64,000 bases of DNA from JAIQFF01 sp963725615 (GCA_963725615.1 CAVRZO010000025.1:25480-89479); one strand, 5' to 3'; numbered from the stretch's first letter, positions 1 through 9,028 are shown. A program made the numbers and translations. Notes: generated by a model from the sequence alone, not told the origin.

Positions 1-1
1 C

Positions 2-1748
2 TTTGGTGAGCGCAGCCAGGGTTCTGTGACCTATTATGGCAATCAGAAAGCCGTGTACTGGTACGCCAACGACAACTGGAAAGTGAACAACCACCTGACA
101 TTAAATCTGGGAATTCGTTATGAGTACACCACGGTTTCCTCCAGCGAAGCGAAGCAAACGCTGAATGCCATTTCCAATACCCCGAGCATTATCGTGCCGG
201 GCTCAGTGAACCAGCCCCTGTTGTTCGATGCACCACGGGCTCCCAAGAACAACTGGGCTCCTCGGGTTGGTTTCGCCTTCTCGCCGGGAAGCAATGGCAC
301 CACCTCGATTCGTGGCGGCTTCGGTTTGGCCTACGATGTGCTTTACGACAACATCGGGATTCTCGCGGTGCCTCCACAGATCGGCGCAACGCGTGATGTC
401 GACCTTACCGCTCCAACGGCGGGCTTTTTGGCAGCTGGTGGATTGCCCGGAGGCGGAAACGGCATTCAGATTCTCGACGGGCCCACGGCACGCGCTCTCA
501 CTTCCGCCTGGATTCCACCCGATGTGAAGGTGCCGTATTCCATCAACTGGAATTTCGGGGTGCAGCACTCCTTTGCGCAAGGACTTCACCGCCGAGGTTC
601 GTTATGTGGGAACTCGCGGCGTCCATCTGGATGTCCAAAACCGAATCAACCGCAGGTCGTTGGTTTCTGAGCAAGCCTTCTTGCCGACTTTCCTGCAGCA
701 ACCGTCTCAGGCTGAGGTGGACGGTCTTAGCACCACGCTGGCTGGTCTGAGAGCGCCGGGTTCATTCATCCCTGAGTTTGCCAATGCCGGCTTCAATCAA
801 AACAACATCATCGTGGATTCCCCCAACGGCTATTCCATCTACCACGGATTGCAGACCCAGATTAACCGGCGCTTCAGCAATGGGTTGATGTTCCAGGCCG
901 CCTACACCTACAGCCGCACCATCGACAACAGCACGGCTGATTTCTTTTCCACCAGCCTCACGCCTCGCCGCCCGCAGGACTTCCAGAACTGGGACGCCGA
1001 GCGGTCTGTATCTCCCCTCTCACGAACCCACCGCTTCACCCTGGCGGCGGTTTACGATTTGCCTTACTTCAAGCGTGGCAACTGGCTCATGAGGAACATC
1101 GTAGGGAACTGGGGCTTCAGCCCGGTCTACACCTACGAGTCACCGCAGTGGGCGACGGTGCAATCGGCGGTGGACGCTAATCTGAACGGCGATTCTGCCG
1201 GCGATCGGGCGATTTTCAATGCCGGCGGCGTAAGTGGAACAGGGTCTGGAGTCACTCCGCTGTGCCAGAGCGCGATGCCCAGCTTCGGCGTCTGCGGAGA
1301 GCATGATTTCGACCCGACCGCCGGGCCTCCAGGACCGGGGAATTTTGACTCGTTTCCGTTCCTCGTAGGGTACAGCGCCAATAGTCCCAATGCCCAGTAC
1401 ATCGTTGCGGGCGCCGGTGCGTTGGCGACTGGCAGTCGCAACACCCTGGCTACCCAACCGACCAACGACTTCTCATTCTCCACCTATAAGGACATAAACA
1501 TCACAGAGCGGATCAAATTCCGTATCGGCGCACAATTCGCCAACCTGCTCAATCACCCCCAGTACATTCCTGGCAGCAATCCTGGTCAGGGACTGGGAGT
1601 GAATGACGTTACTTCGTTCCTCACCGGCCCGAACAGTACGAGCTATTTGAACTACCTGACACCTGGTAATGCCATCTTCAACAACCCGAAGGCGGTATTT
1701 GCCAGCAACGCTCGCACCATCGGACTTGTGGCTAAGTTCACCTTCTAG
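2..1748 (+). pseudogene. TonB-dependent receptor, Oar-like, C-terminal part, frameshifted
   Basis: This is the C-terminal half of an outer-membrane beta-barrel of the TonB-dependent/Oar type, which takes up large ligands with TonB energy. The reading frame is open from the left edge (base 2), so the N-terminus lies outside. Barrel-type motifs are visible, such as DNWKVNNHLTLNLGIRYEY near the start, YVGTRG, and the closing strand GLVAKFTF with the terminal Phe expected of outer-membrane proteins. The frame changes by +1 near bases 575-590: the upstream frame reads into junk and stops at 670, while the downstream frame continues as DFTAEVRYVGTRG. The rest is family-like, so the break is either a sequencing error or a recent inactivation. 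A strong terminator follows. Confidence 0.8.
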
Positions 1749-1772
1749 CCACGCGCACAACGCAACTCTACT

Positions 1773-1797
1773 GGGGGCCCTTCGGGCCCCTTTTTTA
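1773..1797 (+). terminator. Rho-independent terminator after TonB-dependent receptor
   Basis: A GC-only hairpin with arms GGGGCCC and GGGCCCC around a TTC loop is followed directly by six T. It lies 25 bases after the receptor stop codon. Confidence 0.9.
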
Positions 1798-1846
1798 TTG
1801 ATGGGAATTTCGTAGCGCCGCCGTCCCGGCGGATGTGGCGGCGCTG

Positions 1847-3175
1847 CTACTGCAGCACTACCACCAGAATGCGGCCATCGGAGTGGTATCCGCCGCCTGT
1901 GGCGTTTTTGGCTCCCTGCACGGAATCTGGAGGCAAATAGTAGTCCAGGCTCTTCACCTTGCCCGAAGTCTGCAGGGTCTGTCCGATATTGTCGCGTTCG
2001 CCGTCCACGGCGGGATCAATCTTGTGGGTGACTTTCCCGTTGCGCTGGTCCTTTTCAAAGCCGATGTCGTGCGTGCCGGCCCCTGCCCACATGGTTTGTC
2101 CGTTCCAAGTAACAGGGGCCTTCCAGATCCTGAAGTGGTGACGACTGGCCACGACCGAATACGCCTGCGCCAACTCATAGCCGAAGTCCTGCTTGCGCCC
2201 GAACAGATAGAGAGTGCTCATGGGCATCTGCAGATAGTCTTTCTTCTGATAAGTCTCCAGCACGGCTTTGAGGACTGCTTCCTTATTGTCGGTGTCGGCA
2301 ATACGCCAGCCGGCAGCGTCCAGCGCGTCCTTGACCTGCTGCTCGGAGCCGACCAGGACGAAGTTCACCATGTCGCCCTGATTCTGGAACTCGTCGTTCA
2401 CCCGCCGCGGCAGACTGTCAATGTCTTTTTCCAACCCAGAATCCAGCTTGCCTGACGACACCTTCAGCGCCACCGTGGATGACGTTGACACGGCCGGAGC
2501 AGAAGCTGGGGAAGCCACGTCGCTCCCCGCGGGTACGACCGAGGAAGAAGCGGTGGAAGGCGTTGCGCCGGCACCGAATTGTCCCGCCAGAAATACCTGG
2601 GCGGCGCTGGCCAGCTTCGATTTGATGTCCTGCGAGGGCGCTGTTTTTTGCGCATCCGTTGACGAAGCTGCGGACGTGGTCGAGGACGAGGTGGAGGCCG
2701 GAGAATTGGCAGTCAGTGAGTTGCCTGCCGCGGGCGCTGCCGAACCAACCGCAGGAGCGATGTGGACCTTGACGGCAAAACTGCCGCTACAAGGTGGCGC
2801 ACCCGCCGTGTTCACTCCCAGAAAGAGATGGCCCGGCTCCTCGACTTTGAGCTGCTTACCACTCCCGACCAGGACCGCCACCCCTTGCGACCGCAGCCTG
2901 GCGATCAGAGCTCCGGCGGGCGCAGAGACCACGGGAAGACCGGTGCCAAGGCCACCGCTCACTCCCGCCGGATCGCAGGTCTCGCCGGAGCTGGAGTGGA
3001 TTTGCAAAACGTCTCCCGCTTGCAGGTCTACGCCGGTATCAGTCCAGGGTTGCGCGGTCGAGATGGTGAAGGAATAGTCTCGTCCGGCGGTGGCGATTTG
3101 GAACTGGGCGGAAGCAGGGCGAGTGAAAGCAGCTGCCAGCAGAACGAAACCAGCTATCAGGGAAAGGGACTTCAT
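1847..3175 (-). CDS. Secreted protein with PA-IL-like and LssY C-terminal domains
   Basis: The function is not known. The protein begins with a signal peptide (MKSLSLIAGFVLLAAAFTRP, cleavage near ASA-Q). Residues about 25-145 resemble the PA-IL/LecA-type galactose-binding fold (WTDTGVDLQAGD, then PAGALIARLRSQG and GHLFLGVNTAG). A Ser/Ala/Thr-rich linker of about 100 residues follows. Residues about 259-442 match the LssY C-terminal domain, with the hallmark stretch GTHDIGFEKDQRNGKVTHKI and then DPAVDGERD. I chose the ATG at 3175 because CGGAG lies six bases upstream; the in-frame GTG at 3178 is the alternative. LssY_C is usually seen in membrane proteins linked to lipid or phosphatase domains; here it is secreted. 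It stands alone, convergent with the receptor upstream. Confidence 0.75.
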   Translation of the reverse strand: MKSLSLIAGFVLLAAAFTRPASAQFQIATAGRDYSFTISTAQPWTDTGVDLQAGDVLQIHSSSGETCDPAGVSGGLGTGLPVVSAPAGALIARLRSQGVAVLVGSGKQLKVEEPGHLFLGVNTAGAPPCSGSFAVKVHIAPAVGSAAPAAGNSLTANSPASTSSSTTSAASSTDAQKTAPSQDIKSKLASAAQVFLAGQFGAGATPSTASSSVVPAGSDVASPASAPAVSTSSTVALKVSSGKLDSGLEKDIDSLPRRVNDEFQNQGDMVNFVLVGSEQQVKDALDAAGWRIADTDNKEAVLKAVLETYQKKDYLQMPMSTLYLFGRKQDFGYELAQAYSVVASRHHFRIWKAPVTWNGQTMWAGAGTHDIGFEKDQRNGKVTHKIDPAVDGERDNIGQTLQTSGKVKSLDYYLPPDSVQGAKNATGGGYHSDGRILVVVLQ

Positions 3176-3310
3176 CACAGACTCCGCGTCGGTCGCTGCA
3201 AGGGGCCGCTGGAGAATTTTATCTATTATCGCGGAGGGAGTCGAATGGGGAGCCGATTCGATGGAGGACGAGCGGACGCCCGTCCTCCATATCGAACCTG
3301 CGCTCTTTGG

Positions 3311-3952
3311 TTACCGGGCCAGGGCTGGTTCCAGTTGGCCTGACTTCAGGCTCTCGTAGCGCTTGTTGATTTCGTCCCAGTTGACCACGTTCCACCATGC
3401 GGCCAGGTATTCAGGACGGCGATTGTTGTATTTGAGGTAGTAGGCATGTTCCCAAACGTCATTTCCAAAGATGGGGAACAGGCCCTGGGAGATGGGGCTA
3501 TCCTGATTGGGAGTGCTGAGAATCTGCACTTCGCCACTCTTCTTGCCGGCCAGCCACGCCCATCCGCTGCCGAACTGCTTGACCCCGGCATCGTTAAACT
3601 TGGTCTGAAAATCCTTGAAGCTGCCGAAAGACTTCTGAATGGCCTCCGCGATGGGGCCGCTGGGATCGCCGCCGCCTTTGGGCTTCATGATCTTCCAGAA
3701 CATGCTGTGGTTGACGTGACCGCCGCCGTTGTTGCGCACTGCGCCGCGGATATCTTCCGGCAGCGCGTTGAGGTCGCGAATCAAATCTTCCGCGCTCTTG
3801 GACTGCAGGTTGGGATGCTTCTCGAGCGCCGCATTCAGGTTCTTTACATAAGCCGCGTGGTGCATGTCATGGTGCAGCTTCATGGTGGCGGTGTCGATGG
3901 TGGGTTCAAGAGCGGAATAGTCGTAGGGCAAGGGGGGTAATTCAAAAGCCAT
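3311..3952 (-). CDS. sodA: Superoxide dismutase, Mn/Fe family (Mn-type residues)
   Basis: It converts superoxide to hydrogen peroxide and oxygen. The 213-residue length is normal. Metal ligands are visible as His27, His82 (in GGGHVNHSMFW), Asp165 and His169 (DVWEHAYYLKY). The second-shell Gln sits at 150 in STPNQDSPI and Gly77 occupies the position where iron enzymes carry the Gln, which points to the manganese type. No signal peptide is present, so it should be cytoplasmic. GAGGAG lies just upstream of the ATG. It is a single gene with the same orientation as its neighbours but separated by more than 200 bases on its upstream side. Confidence 0.95.
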   Translation of the reverse strand: MAFELPPLPYDYSALEPTIDTATMKLHHDMHHAAYVKNLNAALEKHPNLQSKSAEDLIRDLNALPEDIRGAVRNNGGGHVNHSMFWKIMKPKGGGDPSGPIAEAIQKSFGSFKDFQTKFNDAGVKQFGSGWAWLAGKKSGEVQILSTPNQDSPISQGLFPIFGNDVWEHAYYLKYNNRRPEYLAAWWNVVNWDEINKRYESLKSGQLEPALAR

Positions 3953-4184
3953 ATGGTTTCTCCTCTATAACAGTCTCAGATGATGGTATCGCGACTGGCG
4001 ATTCAGCGGAAAGATCTGTTTGTTTTCGCCAGTTGGAGATGGCACGGATCAGGATTGGGTTGCTTGTAGAAAAACCTACGCCAAAATCGGCCACGGATCT
4101 TCACGGATCAACCCCTTCCGCTTGATCTTGATCTTTCTCCTGGTTGGGTTTATCCGTGTGAATCCGCGAAAATCCGTGCCGATT
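3953..4184. other. Intergenic region, no gene seen
   Basis: This 232-base gap holds no convincing ORF. Bases about 4090-4175 contain a degenerate inverted pair built on GGATCTTCACGGATC and GTGAATCCGCGAAAATCC, a dispersed-repeat-like relic. The sodA promoter should lie near 3960-4020, but I could not fix -35/-10 boxes. Confidence 0.4.
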
Positions 4185-5327
4185 TTACTGGTTCAGGGCG
4201 CGCTGCAGTTGCTGAGGATCGGTCGCGTAGCTTAATGCCACTTCCGGGTCCACAATTCCGGCACGGACCAGTTTTTCGATTTCCTGGTCAAAGCTGCGGG
4301 CGCCATCCGAGGTGCTATTTTTGATGGCATCCAGCAGATTGGCACCCGCGGGGTCTTCGCAGTCCAGGAAATGCGCGGTGCGCGGAGTGTTCTTGAAAAC
4401 TTCCAGGACGGCCACACGGCCGCCGTTTTTCCGAGGAATCAACTGCTGCGAAATCACGTAGCGGAGTGTCTTGCCCAGGCGACTGCGCAACGACGATTGC
4501 TCCAGGGGCGGGAACGCAGACACGATGCGCTCCAACGTCTTGGCGGCATTCGGAGCATTCAGGCTGGAAAGTACAAGGTGTCCGGTTTCCGCAGCTTCCA
4601 GGACCATTTCCATGGTTTCACGATCGCGCAGTTCGCCCACCAGGATCACCTTGGGCGCTTGCCGCAAGGCGGCCCGCATGGCCATGGCGAAATTCGGGGT
4701 ATCGCTATGGAGCTCCCGTTGATGGATGGTGGACTGCTTGTGGTTGTGCAGAAACTCGATCGGATCTTCGATGGTGATGATATGGCAGCTCTGCTCTTCG
4801 TTGATGCGATCCAGCAGCGCCGCCAGCGTGGAGGATTTCCCCGACCCGCGCGCCCCCGTCACTAGAACAATGCCGTCCCTGAGACCCGCTACGTCCCCCA
4901 GCTGAGGCGGCAACCCGAGGGCGGAGAACTCCGGAATCGTGGTGGGAATCACCCGCATCACCACCGCGCAGCTGCCGCGCTGGATGAAAACATTGACCCG
5001 AAAGCGGGCCAGCCCCGGCAAGCCAAAGGAAATGTCGCAGGAGCCTTGCTCGCGCAGCATGTTGATGGCCTGCTTGTTGTCACCGATGAGGTCGGAGGCG
5101 ATGCGGCGAGTATCGTCCGCGCTGAGCACTCGCAATCCCGGACCCTGGACCACCATCAGCTGCCCATAGATTTCCACCTGGGGCGGACGGCCCGGCGAGA
5201 AAATCAGGTCGCTCACCTTTTCACTGGCGCGCAGCATGGCAGCCAGCAAGGCATGCGTGGCCGCCGCGCCGGAGTGCGATGACGGATCGAGCGTGACCTG
5301 AAGCGGTGCTGTGCCTGGTGCTGCCAT
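4185..5327 (-). CDS. PilT-like secretion/twitching ATPase
   Basis: It belongs to the PilT/GspE hexameric ATPase family that powers type IV pilus retraction. The Walker A is GARGSGKS (158-165), the Asp box ITIEDPIEF (184-192) and the Walker B VILVGELRD (227-235). The His box keeps TGHLVLSSL (from 248), but the usual second His (in LHTNSA of PilT) is Asn257 (SLNAPNAAKT). The usual GPTGSGKST loop is also changed. Residues 1-130 form the PAS-like N-terminal domain (SDLIFSPGRPPQVEIYGQL). The length of 380 residues fits PilT/PilU. No other pilus gene is nearby. It could be an accessory retraction ATPase (PilU-like) rather than the main PilT. Confidence 0.85.
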   Translation of the reverse strand: MAAPGTAPLQVTLDPSSHSGAAATHALLAAMLRASEKVSDLIFSPGRPPQVEIYGQLMVVQGPGLRVLSADDTRRIASDLIGDNKQAINMLREQGSCDISFGLPGLARFRVNVFIQRGSCAVVMRVIPTTIPEFSALGLPPQLGDVAGLRDGIVLVTGARGSGKSSTLAALLDRINEEQSCHIITIEDPIEFLHNHKQSTIHQRELHSDTPNFAMAMRAALRQAPKVILVGELRDRETMEMVLEAAETGHLVLSSLNAPNAAKTLERIVSAFPPLEQSSLRSRLGKTLRYVISQQLIPRKNGGRVAVLEVFKNTPRTAHFLDCEDPAGANLLDAIKNSTSDGARSFDQEIEKLVRAGIVDPEVALSYATDPQQLQRALNQ

Positions 5328-5489
5328 TTTCTTTTTGTCCAGGAAGTAGAGCCCGGTGGGAGGAGGGCTGTTCGAGCCTGCGGGTCGTAGTCCTGATGCT
5401 TTTCTGTGCGATCTGATTCAACTGTAGCGAAAACGATGGCGGCATTCCACGAAGAACGTCATGTACATAGACCTTAGTAATGAGCATCT

Positions 5490-5637
5490 ACGAACCACGT
5501 GGGGACAGCCGCCCCCGGCTGTCCGGTCGAGCGCAGCTCGACGGTCTTTTCTTGCTGACACGAAACGGGCTGACGCCAAACGGGGCGGAGCTTCGCTCCG
5601 CCGGGCAGCCGGGGGCGGCTATCCCCACATAGTTCGT
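5490..5637. repeat. Compound palindromic repeat (GTGGGGACAGCCG family)
   Basis: The left end reads ACCACGTGGGGACAGCCG and the right end is its near inverted copy, ending in CCCCACATAGTTCGTGG. Two inner hairpins (GTCGAGCGCAGCTCGAC and CGGAGCTTCGCTCCG) lie between. Related copies occur near 24250, 29962, 45780 and 47180. It fills most of the 368-base gap between the PilT-like gene and the TPR gene. Confidence 0.8.
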
Positions 5638-5645
5638 GGAGCCAA

Positions 5646-5675
5646 ACAAAAAAAGGGCGGCCTTGGGGCCGCCCT
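5646..5675 (-). terminator. Rho-independent terminator of the TPR protein gene
   Basis: On the minus strand the hairpin GGGCGGCC-CCAA-GGCCGCCC is followed by seven T. It lies 20 bases after the stop codon of the gene at 5696-6841. Confidence 0.9.
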
Positions 5676-5695
5676 CGTTTGAATTCAACCAACCG

Positions 5696-6841
5696 CTACT
5701 TCTTTGTGGGGGCTTTCTTCGACTTACCGTAGCTGGTCTCGATGCTGCTTCCGATGTACTGGAGCATGCTCTTGGCGCCCTCGGCGAACTGCCCGGTGGG
5801 TTGTAATTCAAGATACTTGTTCAAGGCTTCTTCGGTGCCGGCAGCGGGAATCACCTTGCCGGTTTTCGGGTCAGTGGTGGCTTTGTTGATCAGGTTCACG
5901 CCCTTTTGATAGTAGGCGTCCGCTTTGGTCGGATCGGCCGCGATCGACTTGTCGAAGGCTGTATTGGCCTCGTCCACCTTCCCACTGTTGGTCAACACCG
6001 CTCCCTGGTTGTAGTAGTACTGCGCGGCGCCGGCGGGATTTTGCTGAGCCGCCAGATCATAGGACTTCACCGCCTCGTCGAGTTGACCCGACCGGGCCTC
6101 GGCCTGGCCCAGATTGTTGTAATAGGCCGCGAGAATCTTGGGGTCGTCGGGCTTCGCGCCGGCTGCCATGTTTGTCTTTTTCAGCTCGATCGCCTTCTGG
6201 TAGTCGGTAACGGCATTGCCGTACCGCTTCTGCCTCTCCGCCGTGTCGGTCTGCTTGGGACCCGAGCCGAGATTGGCATCACCCAGCCGCGCCCAGAGCA
6301 GGTCGCGCGTAGGATCAGTCTGCGTGGCCTCATTGAGAGTGGTGATCGCAGTTTCGTAATCCCCGCCCTGTATGGCTTGATTGGCAATGGCAAGCTTCTC
6401 GTTCAGGGCCTTTACCGTGTTGGTCTCTTTGGCCAACTTGGCCTGCTGCTCTTGCATCGCCTTTAACTGTTCAGGGCTGATGCCCTTCTGCTGAGCCGCC
6501 TCCACCTGGGATTTCTTCAGGTCGAAATCGAGCGTGGATTCATCCATTCCCACCGGAAAGCCCGCAACCTGGTCCAGTTGCTTGCCGTCCTGAGTGAGCG
6601 TGACCTTGTACTTGCCGGGTTCGATACCCAGAGAAAAGTACTCGCCCTTCTTGTTCGTCTTAAGGTTGTACTTCCGTCCGTTGTCAGTGTTAAGCCATTC
6701 GAGGTTGGCGCCCACGATAGGAGTTCCTTGTGCGTCTTTGCAGACACCCTTCACCGACCCTGTGGCTTGGGCGAACACCGGGGGTACGCACAGTGCTGCC
6801 ACTGCCACCACCAGCACGACTATCAGCAAACGTTGCTTCAT
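5696..6841 (-). CDS. Secreted carboxypeptidase-regulatory-like/TPR protein
   Basis: This 381-residue protein has a signal peptide (MKQRLLIVVLVVAVAALCV, cleavage after FAQ). A carboxypeptidase-regulatory-like beta domain covers about residues 25-100 (GSVKGVCKDAQGTPIVGANL; GEYFSLGIEPGKYKVTLTQD). An Ala/Gln-rich helical stretch and at least four TPR units follow (about 150-350), for example YNNLGQAEARSGQLDEAVKS. The start at 6841 is favoured over an upstream in-frame ATG because GGGAGG sits eight bases before it and the signal peptide begins there. TPR proteins of this kind act in protein-protein binding in the periplasm; no specific partner can be inferred. It ends in a strong terminator. Confidence 0.8.
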   Translation of the reverse strand: MKQRLLIVVLVVAVAALCVPPVFAQATGSVKGVCKDAQGTPIVGANLEWLNTDNGRKYNLKTNKKGEYFSLGIEPGKYKVTLTQDGKQLDQVAGFPVGMDESTLDFDLKKSQVEAAQQKGISPEQLKAMQEQQAKLAKETNTVKALNEKLAIANQAIQGGDYETAITTLNEATQTDPTRDLLWARLGDANLGSGPKQTDTAERQKRYGNAVTDYQKAIELKKTNMAAGAKPDDPKILAAYYNNLGQAEARSGQLDEAVKSYDLAAQQNPAGAAQYYYNQGAVLTNSGKVDEANTAFDKSIAADPTKADAYYQKGVNLINKATTDPKTGKVIPAAGTEEALNKYLELQPTGQFAEGAKSMLQYIGSSIETSYGKSKKAPTKK

Positions 6842-6924
6842 TTTTTGGCCTCCCGGCTCACAAAACTGATTGAGATCGACATTGACTTTGATTTCGCAGC
6901 GCCGTCTTCCGGGCCGGCGCGGCA

Positions 6925-7629
6925 TTAAGCTCTCTGCGCCAGCGCCGCGTAAGGAATCGGGTCCACGCTGCCCGCGTCCTCAAAGGCTCGCAGGCGCAAA
7001 ACACAGCTATCACAAATGCCGCAGGCGCTGTCCTCCCGGCGGTAGCACGACCAAGTTAAATCGAAGGGCGCGCCCAGTTCAAGGCCCAGGCGGACAATTC
7101 CCGACTTGCGCAAGTGGATCAGCGGCGTGACGATTTCGATCCGGCCATCCTTCGTGCCCAGCTTTATCACCTGATTGAACGCTTCGTAGTAGGCCGGACG
7201 GCAATCGGGATATCCCGAACTGTCCTGCTCCACTGCGCCAATGTATATCTGACCAGCCCCCAGCACCTCCGCCCAACTCACCGCCACCGACAGAAAGTGG
7301 GCGTTGCGGAAAGGCACGTATGTTACCGGAATATCCTGCCCCGTACTATCGGGACCGAGGGCGTGCGATTCAGGAACGCCAATGTTGCGGTCGGTCAGCG
7401 CCGAGCCGCCAATCGCGGAGAGTGCTTCGTTTCTAACCAGCAGCCGGTCCCGGATGCCCAGGCGATCACAGATGGCGAAAAAAGCCCGCCGCTCGCGCTC
7501 TTCTGTGCGCTGTCCATAACTGATGTGCACTGCAGCAGCTTCGTGATCACGCGCTGCCAGCGCCGCGCAGACACAGGAGTCCATTCCGCCACTCAAGAGA
7601 ACCACCGCGCGTTGTGCGTCCTTCACCAT
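6925..7629 (-). CDS. queC: 7-cyano-7-deazaguanine synthase
   Basis: QueC converts 7-carboxy-7-deazaguanine to preQ0 with ATP and ammonia, a step in queuosine synthesis. The PP-loop motif SGGMDS lies at residues 13-18. The zinc site is the C-terminal set Cys195, 203, 206 and 209 (CYRREDSACGICDSC). The length of 234 fits the family. It is the last gene of the minus-strand run queD-queE-queC, with 66 bases between queE and queC, so the three are probably cotranscribed. The nitrile reductase QueF is not present in the window. Confidence 0.95.
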   Translation of the reverse strand: MVKDAQRAVVLLSGGMDSCVCAALAARDHEAAAVHISYGQRTEERERRAFFAICDRLGIRDRLLVRNEALSAIGGSALTDRNIGVPESHALGPDSTGQDIPVTYVPFRNAHFLSVAVSWAEVLGAGQIYIGAVEQDSSGYPDCRPAYYEAFNQVIKLGTKDGRIEIVTPLIHLRKSGIVRLGLELGAPFDLTWSCYRREDSACGICDSCVLRLRAFEDAGSVDPIPYAALAQRA

Positions 7630-7695
7630 GAGTTAGATGTCATTTCGAACCGAAGCGCCGTCCACGGCGACGCGAGTAGTGCCGGCGCTACTCTG

Positions 7696-8379
7696 CTAAA
7701 CCCCTTTCATCGCCGGATCCCACACAAACTTATGGATTTGCAGCGACAGCCGAGCCGGTACCCCGTCCACGAGCATCCATTCCGCTAGTTCGCGCGGATC
7801 CAGCAGGCAGCCCGACGCGTCGCGGGCGCCGCTGGCCTGCTTGCTGAACGCGGGCGAAAACAACACCGCATTTACCCGCCCGTCGAGCTGGTGAGCAGAC
7901 ACAAAGTCCCGCGCAAACTCGTAGTCAATGCGGTCACTGAGCACAAACTTGACCTCGTCCTCGCCATTCAGCCAGTCGAGATTCTCCATGAGGAACGTGT
8001 CGGGCTCGCCCGAGTTCGGACATTTTACGTCCACGATCTTGATGACCCGCCGGGGCACCCGCTCCAGCGGACGTTCGCCGCTGGTCTCGATCAAAACGGT
8101 GTAGTTCGCGCCCAACAGGCGCTGCATCAGCGGCACCACTTCGCGCTCCTGCAACATGGGTTCGCCACCGGTGATCTCCACCAACCCGCCGCCCGGACTC
8201 AACTGTTCCACCGCTCCCATCACTTCTTCGAGCGTCCGGCGATGACCGCCCGTGAAAGTGTACTCGCTGTCGCACCAGGAACAACGCAGATTGCAGCCCG
8301 TGAGCCGCACGAAGACGCAAGGCAGACCGGCGTATGTGGACTCACCCTGGATCGACTTGTAGATTTCGGTAATCTGCAC
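7696..8379 (-). CDS. queE: 7-carboxy-7-deazaguanine synthase (radical SAM)
   Basis: QueE rearranges 6-carboxytetrahydropterin to 7-carboxy-7-deazaguanine. The radical SAM cluster motif is Cys29-x3-Cys33-x2-Cys36 (CNLRCSWCDSEYTF), after the typical opening EIYKSIQGESTYAGLPCVFV. The SAM-binding stretch EITGGEPMLQ follows. The start is a GTG at 8379; no strong ribosome site is visible. It sits between queD and queC, and its substrate is the QueD product. Confidence 0.94.
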   Translation of the reverse strand: MQITEIYKSIQGESTYAGLPCVFVRLTGCNLRCSWCDSEYTFTGGHRRTLEEVMGAVEQLSPGGGLVEITGGEPMLQEREVVPLMQRLLGANYTVLIETSGERPLERVPRRVIKIVDVKCPNSGEPDTFLMENLDWLNGEDEVKFVLSDRIDYEFARDFVSAHQLDGRVNAVLFSPAFSKQASGARDASGCLLDPRELAEWMLVDGVPARLSLQIHKFVWDPAMKGV

Positions 8380-8396
8380 GACGGAGGAGGTTCCAA

Positions 8397-8436
8397 ACCC
8401 CAGATTTCAGTTTCAGGTTCTCAGATCTCAGTTGCG
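8397..8436. repeat. Degenerate TTTCAG/TCTCAG tandem array
   Basis: The gap between queE and queD holds a short array of cagatttcagtttcaggttc-like units. It resembles the arms of the inverted arrays at 34010, 42778, 43740 and 48312, but here only one arm is present. Confidence 0.55.
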
Positions 8437-8442
8437 TTTGGT

Positions 8443-8820
8443 TTACTCCGAATAGGTTGCGGTAGTCACATCGGTTTCAAACACGGTGACGTTCTTCACT
8501 CGCACCCGGCCATGGGTTACGCGATCCAGATTGACGTTCGTCTCATCGTAAAAATACTTGGCCAGATTTTCAGCCGAGGGATTCAGCACTTTGAAAGGAT
8601 CGAGATCGTTGATCATCTGGTGATCCAGTCGGTCGATGACTGGTTTCATGGCTTCTTTCAGCTCCCTAAAATCGAGCAACAGGCCGGCCTTGTCGAGTTC
8701 CTTGCCGGCCAGGGTCACCCGTACCTTGTAGTTGTGCCCGTGAGGGTTTTCGCACTTGCCCTTGTAGTTGCGCAGGTAGTGTCCCGCAGCAAACGAGTCT
8801 TCGACCGTAACCTCGTACAT
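8443..8820 (-). CDS. queD: 6-carboxy-5,6,7,8-tetrahydropterin synthase
   Basis: QueD turns dihydroneopterin triphosphate into 6-carboxytetrahydropterin, the first committed step of 7-deazaguanine synthesis. Numbering from the ATG at 8820, the zinc ligands are His14, His27 and His29 and the catalytic Cys is Cys23 (KGKCENPHGHNYKV). I prefer this start over the ORF opening at 8865 because GAGGGG lies six bases upstream and homologues begin at this point. The 125-residue length is typical. It heads the queD-queE-queC run. Confidence 0.93.
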   Translation of the reverse strand: MYEVTVEDSFAAGHYLRNYKGKCENPHGHNYKVRVTLAGKELDKAGLLLDFRELKEAMKPVIDRLDHQMINDLDPFKVLNPSAENLAKYFYDETNVNLDRVTHGRVRVKNVTVFETDVTTATYSE

Positions 8821-8900
8821 GAACCCCTCGGCGGGCGGCGCGAGTAGGACCGGACCGCAGCGCATGATCTAACCCTCTATTTTACCTCGATACCCATCAT

Positions 8901-9028
8901 GTGGGGCGGGCGCCCTCGCCCGCCGCCTTTGACTTTGATAGTTTCGCTCTTTTGCGGGTGCCTGGTTCATTTCAGAGGGTTTCTTAAATCCAAGTCAACC
9001 GCGGCGGGCGAGGGCGCCCGCCCCACAC
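8901..9028. repeat. Paired REP-like element (BIME/MITE-like)
   Basis: Two 26-base copies of GTGGGGCGGGCGCCCTCGCC and following CGCCGC lie in opposite orientation about 75 bases apart. Each copy is itself an imperfect palindrome. The element at 16682-16816 has the same ends, a similar spacer length and partly similar spacer sequence (TGCCTGGT, ending AGTCAA). Confidence 0.85.
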
